From NCBI GenBank assembly GCA_964229545.1, contig CAXRDP010000026.1, positions 1-37,103 on the forward strand: a DNA stretch of 37,103 bases, written 5' to 3'. The DNA is from UBA724 sp964229545 (GTDB lineage: Bacteria; Bacteroidota; Bacteroidia; Flavobacteriales; Flavobacteriaceae). Under the pieces are notes generated by a model. That model was not told the DNA's origin and searched no databases. It saw only the letters and a list, made by a program, of their open reading frames with translations. The translations under genes were made by a program, and so were the position numbers. Position 1 is the stretch's first letter. Every line of letters begins with the position of its first letter. Shown here in pieces: positions 1-7,740 of the stretch.

Positions 1-1
1 G

Positions 2-109
2 GCTGTTCAGGCGATGAACCAACAAAGCCCGAGTAAAGATTTTGCGGAAACATATTTGGCTCAGGCAAAACAAGTGCTTATTTGGATTAAATCGAAAAGC
101 CATGCATAA
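2..109 (+). CDS. C-terminal tail of a protein, probably assimilatory sulfite reductase (partial)
   Basis: The frame is open from the left window edge and ends with TAA at 107-109, giving the last 35 residues of a protein. The tail is helical and ends in a Lys-rich stretch. No catalytic motif is visible in this fragment. The assignment comes from context: it overlaps by 8 bp the siroheme-forming SUMT gene, and precorrin-2 dehydrogenase, ferredoxin-NADP reductase and ferredoxin follow. In Flavobacteria this order normally lies downstream of a ferredoxin-dependent sulfite/nitrite reductase that often carries a C-terminal HEPN-like helical extension, and the helical tail would fit that. The function is inferred; the existence of the frame and its overlap are seen directly. 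Confidence 0.5.
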   Translation, partial: AVQAMNQQSPSKDFAETYLAQAKQVLIWIKSKSHA

Positions 110-863
110 AGAAGGAAAATTGGTGCTTGTGGGTGCGGGCCCTGGTGACCCTGAATTACTTACCCTCAGAGGGCTACAAGCCATACAGACAGCCGATGTG
201 ATATTGTATGATGCATTGGTCAACACCACATTGCTGGCGCATAACGATAGCGCCAAAAAAGTTTTTGTGGGCAAACGAAAAGGTCACCATTCATACAACC
301 AAACTGAAATCAACACCCTTGCCGTAGGTTTTACCAAAGAGGGCAACAAAGTCGTACGTCTTAAAGGCGGTGATGTGGGGATTTTTGCGCGCTCAGCTGA
401 GGAGGTAGAATATGCCCAACTGATGGGAGTCGAAACTGAAATGATACCCGGCATCTCTTCTTATTCAGGCATCGCCGCAACGCATCAAATTCCACTCACG
501 CGACGCTGCGCCTATGAAAGCCTATGGATTACTACCGGTCACACCTGCGACGGTAGTATTTCTAAAGATATCGTTCTTGCGGCTCAGTCAACTGCAACGG
601 TTGTGGTGTTTATGGGTATGAGTCACTTGAAGGAAATCATCAACACCTTTAAAACACACAAACCCGATCATTATCCCGTAGCCATCGTACAAAATGGCAC
701 TTTGCCCAATGAAAGACATATCGTATCTGATTTAAAAAATGTAGTTCAGGATGTGTCAAATGCTGAATTGGGCAGCCCAGCCCTTATTATTTTGGGCAAT
801 GCGGTCAAAGACGGTGTGTGTAAGCTCATGAAACACTTAAAAGAAAAGGAAGAGGTGCTATGA
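102..863 (+). CDS. cobA: uroporphyrinogen-III C-methyltransferase (SUMT)
   Basis: This 253-residue enzyme transfers two methyl groups from S-adenosylmethionine to uroporphyrinogen III, giving precorrin-2, the first step to siroheme. The N-terminal motif VGAGPGDPELLTLRG (residues about 10-24), the RLKGGD loop and the PGISSYSGIAA segment are those of the tetrapyrrole methylase family, and the length is normal. The ATG at 102 is chosen over an upstream in-frame start at 42 because it places the family motif at the expected distance from the N-terminus and overlaps the preceding stop by only 8 bp. The loop after RLKGGD reads VGIFARSAEE instead of the common PFIFGRGxEE; variants here also occur in other Flavobacteria. 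It serves the sulfite reductase that probably precedes it. Confidence 0.93.
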   Translation: MHKEGKLVLVGAGPGDPELLTLRGLQAIQTADVILYDALVNTTLLAHNDSAKKVFVGKRKGHHSYNQTEINTLAVGFTKEGNKVVRLKGGDVGIFARSAEEVEYAQLMGVETEMIPGISSYSGIAATHQIPLTRRCAYESLWITTGHTCDGSISKDIVLAAQSTATVVVFMGMSHLKEIINTFKTHKPDHYPVAIVQNGTLPNERHIVSDLKNVVQDVSNAELGSPALIILGNAVKDGVCKLMKHLKEKEEVL

Positions 864-1438
864 GCAACGAGCTGTACCCCATATTCTTAAAAACACATCA
901 ATTGCGCATCCTTATCGTCGGTGGCGGTTATGTGGCTTTGGAGAAACTTACATTTTTGTTCAAGTCCTCTCCAAATAGTGTAGTGACGGTATTGAGCCCT
1001 ATGCTTCGACCTGAAACCAAGGCATTTATACACAATCATGGCATCGACTATGTTAAAGGAAATTATGACAAAAACTTCTTGTCAGGGTTCCATATGGCCA
1101 TCGCCACCACAGACCAGCCTACTGTAAACCTTCAGGTGTATGATGATTGTCGAAGTTTGAACATACTGGTCAATGTTGCCGACAACCCGCCCCTATGTGA
1201 TTTTTATATGGGAAGCATTGTCACCAAAGGCAATCTAAAGGTAGGTATCTCCACCAATGGAAAGTCCCCTACTTTTGCAAAAAGATTCCGACAATGGTTA
1301 GAAGCTTTTTTGCCAGAAGAAATCGATGAAATGCTCAATAAATTATACATTTACCGCGGCCAATTGAAAGGTGACTTTCAGCACAAATTGGAAGCGATGA
1401 ATAAAGCCACCGAAAAATTGATTCAACAAAATGATTAA
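860..1438 (+). CDS. precorrin-2 dehydrogenase / sirohydrochlorin ferrochelatase (CysG N-terminal type)
   Basis: This 192-residue protein matches the N-terminal half of CysG and yeast Met8p. It oxidises precorrin-2 with NAD and inserts iron to give siroheme. An N-terminal Rossmann motif is seen in ILIVGGGYVALEK (residues about 17-29), and the family segment NVADNPPLCDFYMGS followed by KVGISTNGKSP lies near residues 100-140. It stands alone rather than fused to SUMT; the SUMT half is the separate gene just upstream, overlapping by 4 bp (ATGA). It overlaps the next gene by 8 bp, so the set is clearly one operon. Assignment is strong on motif and context. Confidence 0.93.
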   Translation: MSNELYPIFLKTHQLRILIVGGGYVALEKLTFLFKSSPNSVVTVLSPMLRPETKAFIHNHGIDYVKGNYDKNFLSGFHMAIATTDQPTVNLQVYDDCRSLNILVNVADNPPLCDFYMGSIVTKGNLKVGISTNGKSPTFAKRFRQWLEAFLPEEIDEMLNKLYIYRGQLKGDFQHKLEAMNKATEKLIQQND

Positions 1439-2435
1439 GACCGATATTATTATTGTAGGAGCAGGTCCTGTGGGACTGTTTGCTGTTTTTGAAGCCGGAT
1501 TGATGAAGTTACATTGCCACCTGATTGATGCCATACCACAGCCCGGTGGTCAGTTGTCAGAAATCTATCCAAAAAAACCTATCTATGATATCCCCGGTTA
1601 CCCATCTGTATTTGCAGGAGAGCTGGTAGACAAGCTCATGGAGCAGGCTGCCCCCTTTAAACCAGGATTTACACTCGGTGAACGTGCCGAAACCATCGAA
1701 AAACTTGAAGATGGAACTTTTTTGGTTACCACAGCCAAAGGCACCCAACATCAGGCGCCTGTGGTGATGATTGCTGGCGGACTCGGTAGTTTTGAGCCTA
1801 GAAAACCCTTGATTGACAATTTAGCGGATTTTGAGGATAAAGGCGTCAACTACATTGTCAAAGACCCAGAGCAATATGAAGGTCAAGAAATGGTGATTTC
1901 GGGTGGTGGTGATTCAGCACTCGATTGGGCCATCTATTTTGCAGAGAAAAATGGTTTCGTGCACTTGGTGCACCGTAGTGATCGCTTTAGGGCACATAAA
2001 GACTCTGTGAGTAAGGCTCACGACCTTGAAAAAGCTGGAAAATTGAAAATGTACACTTTTGCTGAGGTCAAAGGTCTTGAAGGAAGCGACGCATTGGAAC
2101 GTGTGGTCATTGAAAGTAAAACCGAATCCACAAACCTAGATACCAAACTGTGGTTCCCATTGTTTGGACTCTCTCCAAAGCTGGGACCTATCGGTGATTG
2201 GGGACTCGAAATTGATAAAAATGCCATTGTAGTAGATACATTTGACTACCAAACCAACAGACCCGGTATCTTTGCCATTGGGGATGTCAACACCTATCCG
2301 GGCAAACTCAAACTCATTTTGTGCGGGTTTCATGAGGCCACATTGGCAGTACAAACAGCCTATAAAATCATCAATCCAGACAAAAAGTTTACCTTGAAAT
2401 ACACCACCGTACAAGGGGTACAAGGTTTTGAATAA
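1431..2435 (+). CDS. ferredoxin--NADP reductase, type 2 (thioredoxin-reductase-like)
   Basis: A 334-residue FAD/NADPH enzyme. The FAD-binding GAGPVGLFA motif lies near residue 10, PGGQL near residue 40, the NADPH-binding GGGDSALDWA near residue 157, and a terminal FAD segment AIGDVNTYPGK near residue 283. The Cys-x-x-Cys redox pair of thioredoxin reductase is absent, which separates it from trxB at 9647-10585 and points to the FNR-type-2 subgroup. Its likely role is to pass electrons from NADPH to the ferredoxin encoded next, and from there to the siroheme-dependent sulfite reductase. It overlaps the preceding gene by 8 bp. Which ferredoxin it uses is inferred from adjacency. Confidence 0.92.
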   Translation: MIKTDIIIVGAGPVGLFAVFEAGLMKLHCHLIDAIPQPGGQLSEIYPKKPIYDIPGYPSVFAGELVDKLMEQAAPFKPGFTLGERAETIEKLEDGTFLVTTAKGTQHQAPVVMIAGGLGSFEPRKPLIDNLADFEDKGVNYIVKDPEQYEGQEMVISGGGDSALDWAIYFAEKNGFVHLVHRSDRFRAHKDSVSKAHDLEKAGKLKMYTFAEVKGLEGSDALERVVIESKTESTNLDTKLWFPLFGLSPKLGPIGDWGLEIDKNAIVVDTFDYQTNRPGIFAIGDVNTYPGKLKLILCGFHEATLAVQTAYKIINPDKKFTLKYTTVQGVQGFE

Positions 2436-2456
2436 ACCCAATAATATTAGACTACA

Positions 2457-2780
2457 TTGAGTGATATTACCATAAAAGTTACAGATAGATCGGGGGTAGA
2501 TCACGACCTATTGGCACCCACAGACATGAACATGAATCTGATGGAGTTGTGCAAAAGTTATGAGCTTCCGGTGGAGGGCGTTTGTGGCGGTATGGCCATG
2601 TGTGCATCTTGTCAGGTGTATGTACACACCGAACAACATTTTGGTGAGCGAAACGACGATGAAGAAGCCATGCTAGACGAGGCCTATTACGTGCAAGACA
2701 ATTCACGTTTGGGTTGTCAAATTCACCTCACCCCTGAGTTGGAGGGCATGCATGTTGAGTTGGCACCCGAGACTCCTTAA
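2457..2780 (+). CDS. [2Fe-2S] ferredoxin, adrenodoxin type
   Basis: A 107-residue plant/adrenodoxin-like ferredoxin. The cluster ligands are C43, C49 and C52 (CGGMAMCASC) and C87 in RLGCQI. Translation must start at a TTG: an in-frame TAG stands at 2448-2450, two codons upstream, and the first in-frame ATG at 2523 would remove the first beta strand. It lies 21 bp after the reductase gene and probably carries electrons from it to the sulfite reductase. The adrenodoxin-like spacing also resembles ferredoxins of Fe-S cluster assembly, but no isc or hsc gene is present here. Its 3' end overlaps the convergent DUF3089 gene by 4 bp. Confidence 0.92.
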   Translation: MSDITIKVTDRSGVDHDLLAPTDMNMNLMELCKSYELPVEGVCGGMAMCASCQVYVHTEQHFGERNDDEEAMLDEAYYVQDNSRLGCQIHLTPELEGMHVELAPETP

Positions 2781-3787
2781 TTCTTTTCTAAAAAAGTCTC
2801 GATTCGCAATTGAGTGTTCTGGCGGATATCTTCCCAAAAAAGATTGATGTCCGCAAAATGATAATTGGACACAAAAGACATCCAAAATCTTTTTGGGATT
2901 TTTGGCAAACTCACCCACAACATACCATCATTTACAGTCACTTCTAGGCTTTGAGGATAAATATTCAAATCACTGTACAAAACCCCTTTGTGGTCACTGA
3001 AATTAGAGGAAAGCTGACCGTCCCAAGTTACCGGATTGGTGGTGGTTTTTCCCTTATACCAGTAGTCATAACGTTTGGGTAATTTTCCCTTCTTGTAAGT
3101 GTTCCATGAAACGAAACCGCCTGTTTGGTCGGGTTGTTCCATGAGTGGGATGTTTGCAAATGCATCCTTGGGAATACCAATACCTACCAAATAAGCAGCT
3201 ACCAGTTGATTTTGAAGGGGTTTGCCATCGAAAAAATCTTGCAACAAACGGGCAGCATGAACTGTTCCTTGACTGTGAGACGCCAACAAAATTGGCCGGC
3301 CATTGTTGTGGTTGTTTAAATAATATTCAAATGCACGCTTCACGTCTTGGTATGCATAATCAAGTGCCGCATCACCGCCATGTTGTTTAAATTCTTGTCT
3401 GAAGGAGCGAATGTGGGCTTGTCTGTAAAAAGGCGCATACATTTTCCCTAAACCATACCAAGCCGATGCCTGGTATTTGATGGTTGAATTGAGAACTTCG
3501 TTGAGATGGACAGTATCCCGAACAGACGCATTCCAACGGCGGTCTTTTTTGTCGTCTAAAATCGTGGGATAAACAAAAAAAACATCTACCGGGTTCTTTA
3601 CTTCATCTATTCCAAAAGAATCGAACACAGGAGGAGGATCATCAGGCAAAATTGCCCAAAGATCATTGTCGCTGTAGTCCAAGATGCTTGTATCTGGATG
3701 AAAAGGAGCTGTTTGGTAACGGACCGCGCATGAGCCCAGCAAAAGAGCTAGTATGGGTAGGTAAAAAACATACAGACGCTTCATCAT
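2777..3787 (-). CDS. DUF3089 lipoprotein, alpha/beta-hydrolase-like
   Basis: A 336-residue envelope protein. Residues 1-20 form a lipoprotein signal with lipobox LLGSC, so the mature protein is probably membrane anchored. The family DUF3089 belongs to the alpha/beta-hydrolase superfamily; the nucleophile elbow is visible as ASHSQGTVHA near residues 170-180. The start of the mature part (DVFFVYPTILDD, Y-A-P-F-Y-R) fits the family. No substrate can be named. It is a single gene, convergent with the ferredoxin gene and divergent from sodC. Two adjacent Met codons (3787, 3784) are equally possible starts. Confidence 0.85.
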   Translation of the reverse strand: MMKRLYVFYLPILALLLGSCAVRYQTAPFHPDTSILDYSDNDLWAILPDDPPPVFDSFGIDEVKNPVDVFFVYPTILDDKKDRRWNASVRDTVHLNEVLNSTIKYQASAWYGLGKMYAPFYRQAHIRSFRQEFKQHGGDAALDYAYQDVKRAFEYYLNNHNNGRPILLASHSQGTVHAARLLQDFFDGKPLQNQLVAAYLVGIGIPKDAFANIPLMEQPDQTGGFVSWNTYKKGKLPKRYDYWYKGKTTTNPVTWDGQLSSNFSDHKGVLYSDLNIYPQSLEVTVNDGMLWVSLPKIPKRFWMSFVSNYHFADINLFWEDIRQNTQLRIETFLEKN

Positions 3788-3871
3788 TTTTCTTTTTCAG
3801 GTTCAAATATCAACATTTTTAAAATAGTATTACATTTAAAGTGTCATTTAACTGTTGCAAAAAATACTGTT

Positions 3872-4381
3872 ATGAAATCTTTATTCTATTCACTCACTGC
3901 TTTAATCACCCTCGCTAGCTGTTCTAACATCCCCGTTTTGGTTTTGGAAGTGGAACCTAAAAACGACTCAAACGTTTCCGGGATGGTCGTATTTACGGAA
4001 ATCAATGACCGTGTCTATATGGAAGCCGAATTGGAAGGCCTTACTGCTGGTTCTCATGCCATTCACCTACACGAAAAAGCCGATTGTTCATCGGATGATG
4101 GCACTTCAACTGGTGGTCATTGGAACCCTACTTTTGCCCCTCACGGTGCTTGGGGAGATGAAGCCGGTTACCATAAAGGAGACATCGGAAATTTTGAAGT
4201 AGGCGATGATGGTGTTGGAAGCATTTCTTTTGACACAGACGAATGGTGTATTGGGTGTGAAGATGAAACCAAAAATATTTTAGGTAAGGCTGTGATTGTA
4301 CATCAGGGTGCCGACGATTTTGTGTCACAACCATCGGGAGCCGCAGGTGCACGTATCAGCTGTGCGGCAGTGATTGAGTAA
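3872..4381 (+). CDS. sodC: Cu/Zn superoxide dismutase, lipoprotein
   Basis: A 169-residue superoxide dismutase with a lipoprotein signal (ITLASC, Cys17). Metal ligands are in place: copper by H65, H67, H83 and H144, zinc by H83, H91, H101 and D104. The active-site arginine is R161, and the conserved disulfide would be C72-C164. An extra CIGC pair (C126, C129) sits in a loop before the last copper ligand. It should convert superoxide in the periplasm or at the outer membrane to peroxide and oxygen. It stands alone between divergent and convergent neighbours; OxyR, encoded 2.2 kb away, governs peroxide defence in many bacteria, but no link to sodC is visible. Confidence 0.95.
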   Translation: MKSLFYSLTALITLASCSNIPVLVLEVEPKNDSNVSGMVVFTEINDRVYMEAELEGLTAGSHAIHLHEKADCSSDDGTSTGGHWNPTFAPHGAWGDEAGYHKGDIGNFEVGDDGVGSISFDTDEWCIGCEDETKNILGKAVIVHQGADDFVSQPSGAAGARISCAAVIE

Positions 4382-5206
4382 TTATGACCACTCTCTGTTT
4401 TTGTTATTGGCCTCGTATGCTTCGAGTTCTTTTTGTGAAATGACTTTCAAAAAAGATGGATGTTGCTCAATGGCATACTCAATTTTCTCAACAATATCGT
4501 CAATAGTTTCATTTTCGTAATCGATCTCCAATGGTGCCTTGATTTCCATAGACTGGAGAATCCCCCTTTTTTTAATGAACAATCCTTTTTTGTCAAAGGA
4601 ACGCCTGAAGCCGTCTATCACTATTGGAACCACGATGGGTTTGTAGGTTTTGATAATATGGGCGGTTCCCTTCCTAATAGGTTTAAAAGGCGTAGTCGTT
4701 CCTTGGGGAAAGGTGATTACCCAACCGTCATTTAGCGCGACACCGATTTTGGTGATGTCACTCATCTTGACTTGACGATTGACATCTTGTCCTTTGCTAC
4801 GCCAGGTACGCTCAATAGAAATCGATCCAGCATATGCCAAAATTCTAGGCAACAAACCCGACTTCATCGTTTCTTTGGCAGCCACAAAATAAATATTCAA
4901 TTTAGGGTGCCATAGATATCCAAAGTTTTTTAAGGTATCTACCCTACCTGATAAGCTTGCATTGAACACATGAAACATGGCCACGACGTCCGCAAAGTAG
5001 GTCTGATGATTGGACACAAACAAAACATTTTTTTCAGGAAGGTTCTTAATGATTTCAGATCCTTCTATTTTGAGTCGGTTAAACCCTTGATATCGACGGT
5101 GGCTCAATGCGCCAAGAGAGCGTATCAGCCAGGTTTTTACCAAATCATAATGACCAAAAGGGTTTTTTCTTAGCAAGAATAAATTTTTTGCTAAAGTAAT
5201 GAACAA
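4382..5206 (-). CDS. 1-acyl-sn-glycerol-3-phosphate acyltransferase-like (PlsC family)
   Basis: A 274-residue membrane-associated acyltransferase that probably transfers an acyl chain to a lysophospholipid or related lipid. The first motif reads SNHQTYFAD, giving H followed by five residues and D, one more than the usual HX4D. The third motif reads TFPQGTTTPF in place of FPEGT. The start has to be TTG at 5206: upstream in frame there is only a stop at 5225-5227 with no ATG or GTG between, and the next Met lies inside the catalytic motif. It follows the NUDIX gene by 8 bp, so the two are co-transcribed. The substrate is unknown. Confidence 0.85.
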   Translation of the reverse strand: MFITLAKNLFLLRKNPFGHYDLVKTWLIRSLGALSHRRYQGFNRLKIEGSEIIKNLPEKNVLFVSNHQTYFADVVAMFHVFNASLSGRVDTLKNFGYLWHPKLNIYFVAAKETMKSGLLPRILAYAGSISIERTWRSKGQDVNRQVKMSDITKIGVALNDGWVITFPQGTTTPFKPIRKGTAHIIKTYKPIVVPIVIDGFRRSFDKKGLFIKKRGILQSMEIKAPLEIDYENETIDDIVEKIEYAIEQHPSFLKVISQKELEAYEANNKNREWS

Positions 5207-5214
5207 ATGCGATT

Positions 5215-5844
5215 TTACACACGCTTAAAAAGTGCCTGAATCTCAGCCATCATCATGGCGGTGGCACCCCATACTTCAAAACCTCTAAGGGGGTAAACAG
5301 GAACGTTCTGCAACAATCCTTTTGAGGTGTGAATGGCAGATGACACAGCTACAGTACTGTGTATAAAATCATGAAGAGGTACCTCAATCACTTCACTTAC
5401 TTCTTTGGTGTCTGGTATCCACAAGGGGGTGGTTTTACAAATTCCCAAGAACGGTTGCACCCAAAAATTGCTAGGTGGAATATAAAGGGGACTCAGGGTT
5501 TTGACTTGTGAAACATCTGCGGGAAATATACCCAGCTCTTCATGAAGTTCCCGCAAAGCAGCTACCCATAAAGACTTGTCTGATTTGTCCAACTGTCCCC
5601 CAGGAAAACCCACCTGATCTGAATGCACACCAGGATACGCTGCACGTTTGATCAAACAAAAGTGCGTGATTTTGTTTTCATCAGGGTAAAGAAGACAAAT
5701 AACAGCCGCTTTTTTGGGTGGTTTATCAGTCTGTCGTAAAACTTGTGACCTGCCCGGTGGCGCCATTTGGAGCTGAGCTTGCAAACCCGGAAGTTTTGAA
5801 TCTTGTATTTTTGGAATCAGATTTTGTAAATCGTGAAACTTCAT
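5215..5844 (-). CDS. NUDIX hydrolase, CoA pyrophosphatase-like (NudL type)
   Basis: A 209-residue NUDIX protein. The segment SDQVGFPGG (residues about 95-103), followed by a NUDIX box ending in REXXEELG (RELHEELGI), matches the UPF0035/NudL subgroup, which hydrolyses coenzyme A or its derivatives to 4'-phosphopantetheine and 3',5'-ADP. The first acid of the box is Asp, as commonly seen in that subgroup. The ATG at 5844-5842 lies inside the first codons of the divergent cyclophilin gene, so the two starts overlap by 12 bp. It is followed after 8 bp by the acyltransferase gene. Confidence 0.88.
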   Translation of the reverse strand: MKFHDLQNLIPKIQDSKLPGLQAQLQMAPPGRSQVLRQTDKPPKKAAVICLLYPDENKITHFCLIKRAAYPGVHSDQVGFPGGQLDKSDKSLWVAALRELHEELGIFPADVSQVKTLSPLYIPPSNFWVQPFLGICKTTPLWIPDTKEVSEVIEVPLHDFIHSTVAVSSAIHTSKGLLQNVPVYPLRGFEVWGATAMMMAEIQALFKRV

Positions 5845-6525
5845 CTGTTAAAATATAGTTTTCTGTTTATTGCCATGCTAGCAGGCTGTTCGTCCAAACC
5901 CCAACCCCAAGTGGTTGCAAAGCCCCAAAATACCGAAAAACCAACAGCCAGTCAAAAAGCGCCTAAAAAAGAATTTGTGTTGAATGACGAAAACGCCATT
6001 CCCTTTTTCTTTGACTACGCTCAAAAAGACCCTGCAGACAAGGTGCGTATCGAAACCCAGTACGGCAACATCACAATCAAACTACACCAGCAAACTCCCT
6101 ACCACCGAGCCAACTTTATCTACCTCACCCGAAAAGGTTATTTCGATGGTACTTTTTTTCACCGTATTGTAAAAGATTTTATCATTCAGGGGGGTAATTC
6201 AGATCATTCGAGTACTTCAGAAAAACGACGTGCGATTGGAAAATACTTGTTGCCTCCGGACACCAAAAACGGACTGCGACACCACAGAGGGGCTGTTTCT
6301 ATGCCTAGTAGTGAAATTGAAAACCCACACCGCTTGGCTTCACCCTATGAGTTTTTTATTGTACAACAAACCCCCGGTGCTTATCACCTCGATGGAAACT
6401 ACACGGTTTTTGGACAAGTGATTGATGGCATGGATGTGGTAGATATTATTGCCAATTTACCAGCCGACAAACGCGAATGGCCCAAAGACAATGTGAGAAT
6501 AAAGGTGGTTGTCATTCCCAACTAA
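5833..6525 (+). CDS. cyclophilin-type peptidyl-prolyl isomerase, lipoprotein
   Basis: A 230-residue envelope chaperone. It starts at GTG 5833, the only start that keeps the whole signal peptide, whose lipobox is AMLAGC near residue 19. A low-complexity Pro/Lys/Gln linker follows to about residue 45. The cyclophilin fold then shows FFHRIVKDFIIQGG with the catalytic Arg and the Gln of the active site, and YTVFGQVIDGMDVV near the C-terminus. It should catalyse cis-trans isomerisation of prolyl bonds in exported proteins. The alternative in-frame ATG at 5875 would cut the signal hydrophobic core. Its start overlaps the divergent NUDIX start by 12 bp. Confidence 0.9.
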   Translation: MKLHLLKYSFLFIAMLAGCSSKPQPQVVAKPQNTEKPTASQKAPKKEFVLNDENAIPFFFDYAQKDPADKVRIETQYGNITIKLHQQTPYHRANFIYLTRKGYFDGTFFHRIVKDFIIQGGNSDHSSTSEKRRAIGKYLLPPDTKNGLRHHRGAVSMPSSEIENPHRLASPYEFFIVQQTPGAYHLDGNYTVFGQVIDGMDVVDIIANLPADKREWPKDNVRIKVVVIPN

Positions 6526-6564
6526 ATTGCGCATCTTTAAGCCTCCGATAACAATCTTACCGAT

Positions 6565-7512
6565 ATGACCATCACACAGTTAAAATATTGCATTGCATTG
6601 GCAGAACACAGAAACTTTACTGTGGCAGCTGAAAAATGTTTTGTCACCCAACCCACTTTGAGCATGCAAGTGCAAAAACTCGAAGAAGAGTTGGATATAC
6701 TCATCTTTGATCGCAGTCAAAAACCCATAGCGCTAACTGCCGTTGGTGAAAAAATAATTGAACAGGCCGCACAAATTGTAGCCGAGTCTGAACGTATGCA
6801 AGACATCGTGGACCAAGAAAAAGGATATGTCGGTGGTGTGTTCAGACTGGGGATCATCCCTACTGTCATGCCCACGCTGCTACCTATGTTTCTACGAAAC
6901 ACTACTAACAAATACCCTGACTTGCAGTTGCAAATTGAAGAACTCAACACAGACCAACTACTTGATAAAATCCGTGAAGGAGAACTGGATGCAGCCATAG
7001 CAGCAACCCCTCTAGAAGAGGACAAAATACTTGAACGTGTGTTGTACTATGAACCTTTTATGGCCTATGTGCCGCCTACAACCACCTTGCATCAAAAAAA
7101 TGAACTAACCGCTGAGGATTTATCAGAGGAAAATATCTTACTGCTGGAGGACGGACACTGCTTTCGCAACAATGTACTAAACCTTTGTCCGAGTAAAACT
7201 GAGCAAGAGAATAAAAATTTTGCCATAAAAAGTGGAAGCTTTGAAACCTTGGTGCATTTGGCCAATGAAGGATTGGGCATCACCCTACTCCCCTATCTTC
7301 ACAGCAAAACAATGACAGACAAAGACCAAAAAAACTTGCGAAACTTTTTAGCGCCTGCCCCGGCACGCGCCATCAGTTTGGTTTATCACGAAAAAAAACT
7401 AAAACTGCATATCATTGACGCACTACATCAGGTTATCAGTGGAATTGTGCGAGCTGCCATTGCTTTTGAGGATGTAAAAATCATCAGTCCAAAAAATACA
7501 ACAACGTATTAG
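6565..7512 (+). CDS. oxyR: LysR-family peroxide sensor OxyR
   Basis: A 315-residue transcription regulator. Residues 1-60 form the LysR winged helix-turn-helix (MTITQLKYCIALAEHRNF, then TQPTLSMQVQKLEEEL). The effector domain holds C199 and C208 in EDGHCFRNNVLNLC, which are the same positions and spacing as the two cysteines that form the peroxide-induced disulfide in E. coli OxyR; the GIIPTVMPTLLP segment near residue 97 is also typical. It should activate catalase, peroxiredoxin and iron-storage genes when oxidised. The cyclophilin gene ends 39 bp upstream on the same strand. The last 29 bp overlap a convergent small gene. Confidence 0.95.
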   Translation: MTITQLKYCIALAEHRNFTVAAEKCFVTQPTLSMQVQKLEEELDILIFDRSQKPIALTAVGEKIIEQAAQIVAESERMQDIVDQEKGYVGGVFRLGIIPTVMPTLLPMFLRNTTNKYPDLQLQIEELNTDQLLDKIREGELDAAIAATPLEEDKILERVLYYEPFMAYVPPTTTLHQKNELTAEDLSEENILLLEDGHCFRNNVLNLCPSKTEQENKNFAIKSGSFETLVHLANEGLGITLLPYLHSKTMTDKDQKNLRNFLAPAPARAISLVYHEKKLKLHIIDALHQVISGIVRAAIAFEDVKIISPKNTTTY

Positions 7513-7681
7513 GGTTTTGAACCTGTTTGGCCAACTCGTTTTTGATCCATTTTTTTAGTGCTATATATTCATGAGGAAGAAGATAAAGCGTCGCTTTTTG
7601 CAATTCTTTTCTGAACAAATATGGATCAAAACTGACCTTCTTCAATAAGGTCTTTGCATAGGTTAACATTGAAGATGACAT
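7484..7681 (-). CDS. small conserved-looking hypothetical protein (65 aa)
   Basis: A short basic, mostly helical protein with no signal peptide and no recognisable motif. Its sequence (YAKTLLKKVSFDPYLFRKEL near the start, LLPHEYIALKKWI in the middle) resembles small unnamed proteins I recall from Flavobacteria, so I regard it as real. The ATG at 7681 lies about 60 bp from the next gene. Its 3' end runs 29 bp into the 3' end of oxyR on the other strand. No function is proposed. Confidence 0.65.
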   Translation of the reverse strand: MSSSMLTYAKTLLKKVSFDPYLFRKELQKATLYLLPHEYIALKKWIKNELAKQVQNPNTLLYFLD

Positions 7682-7740
7682 GGCAAGAGATTACTTACCA
7701 AAATAACAAAAAAACAAAGGTGAAAAATGTTGTAAAAATG

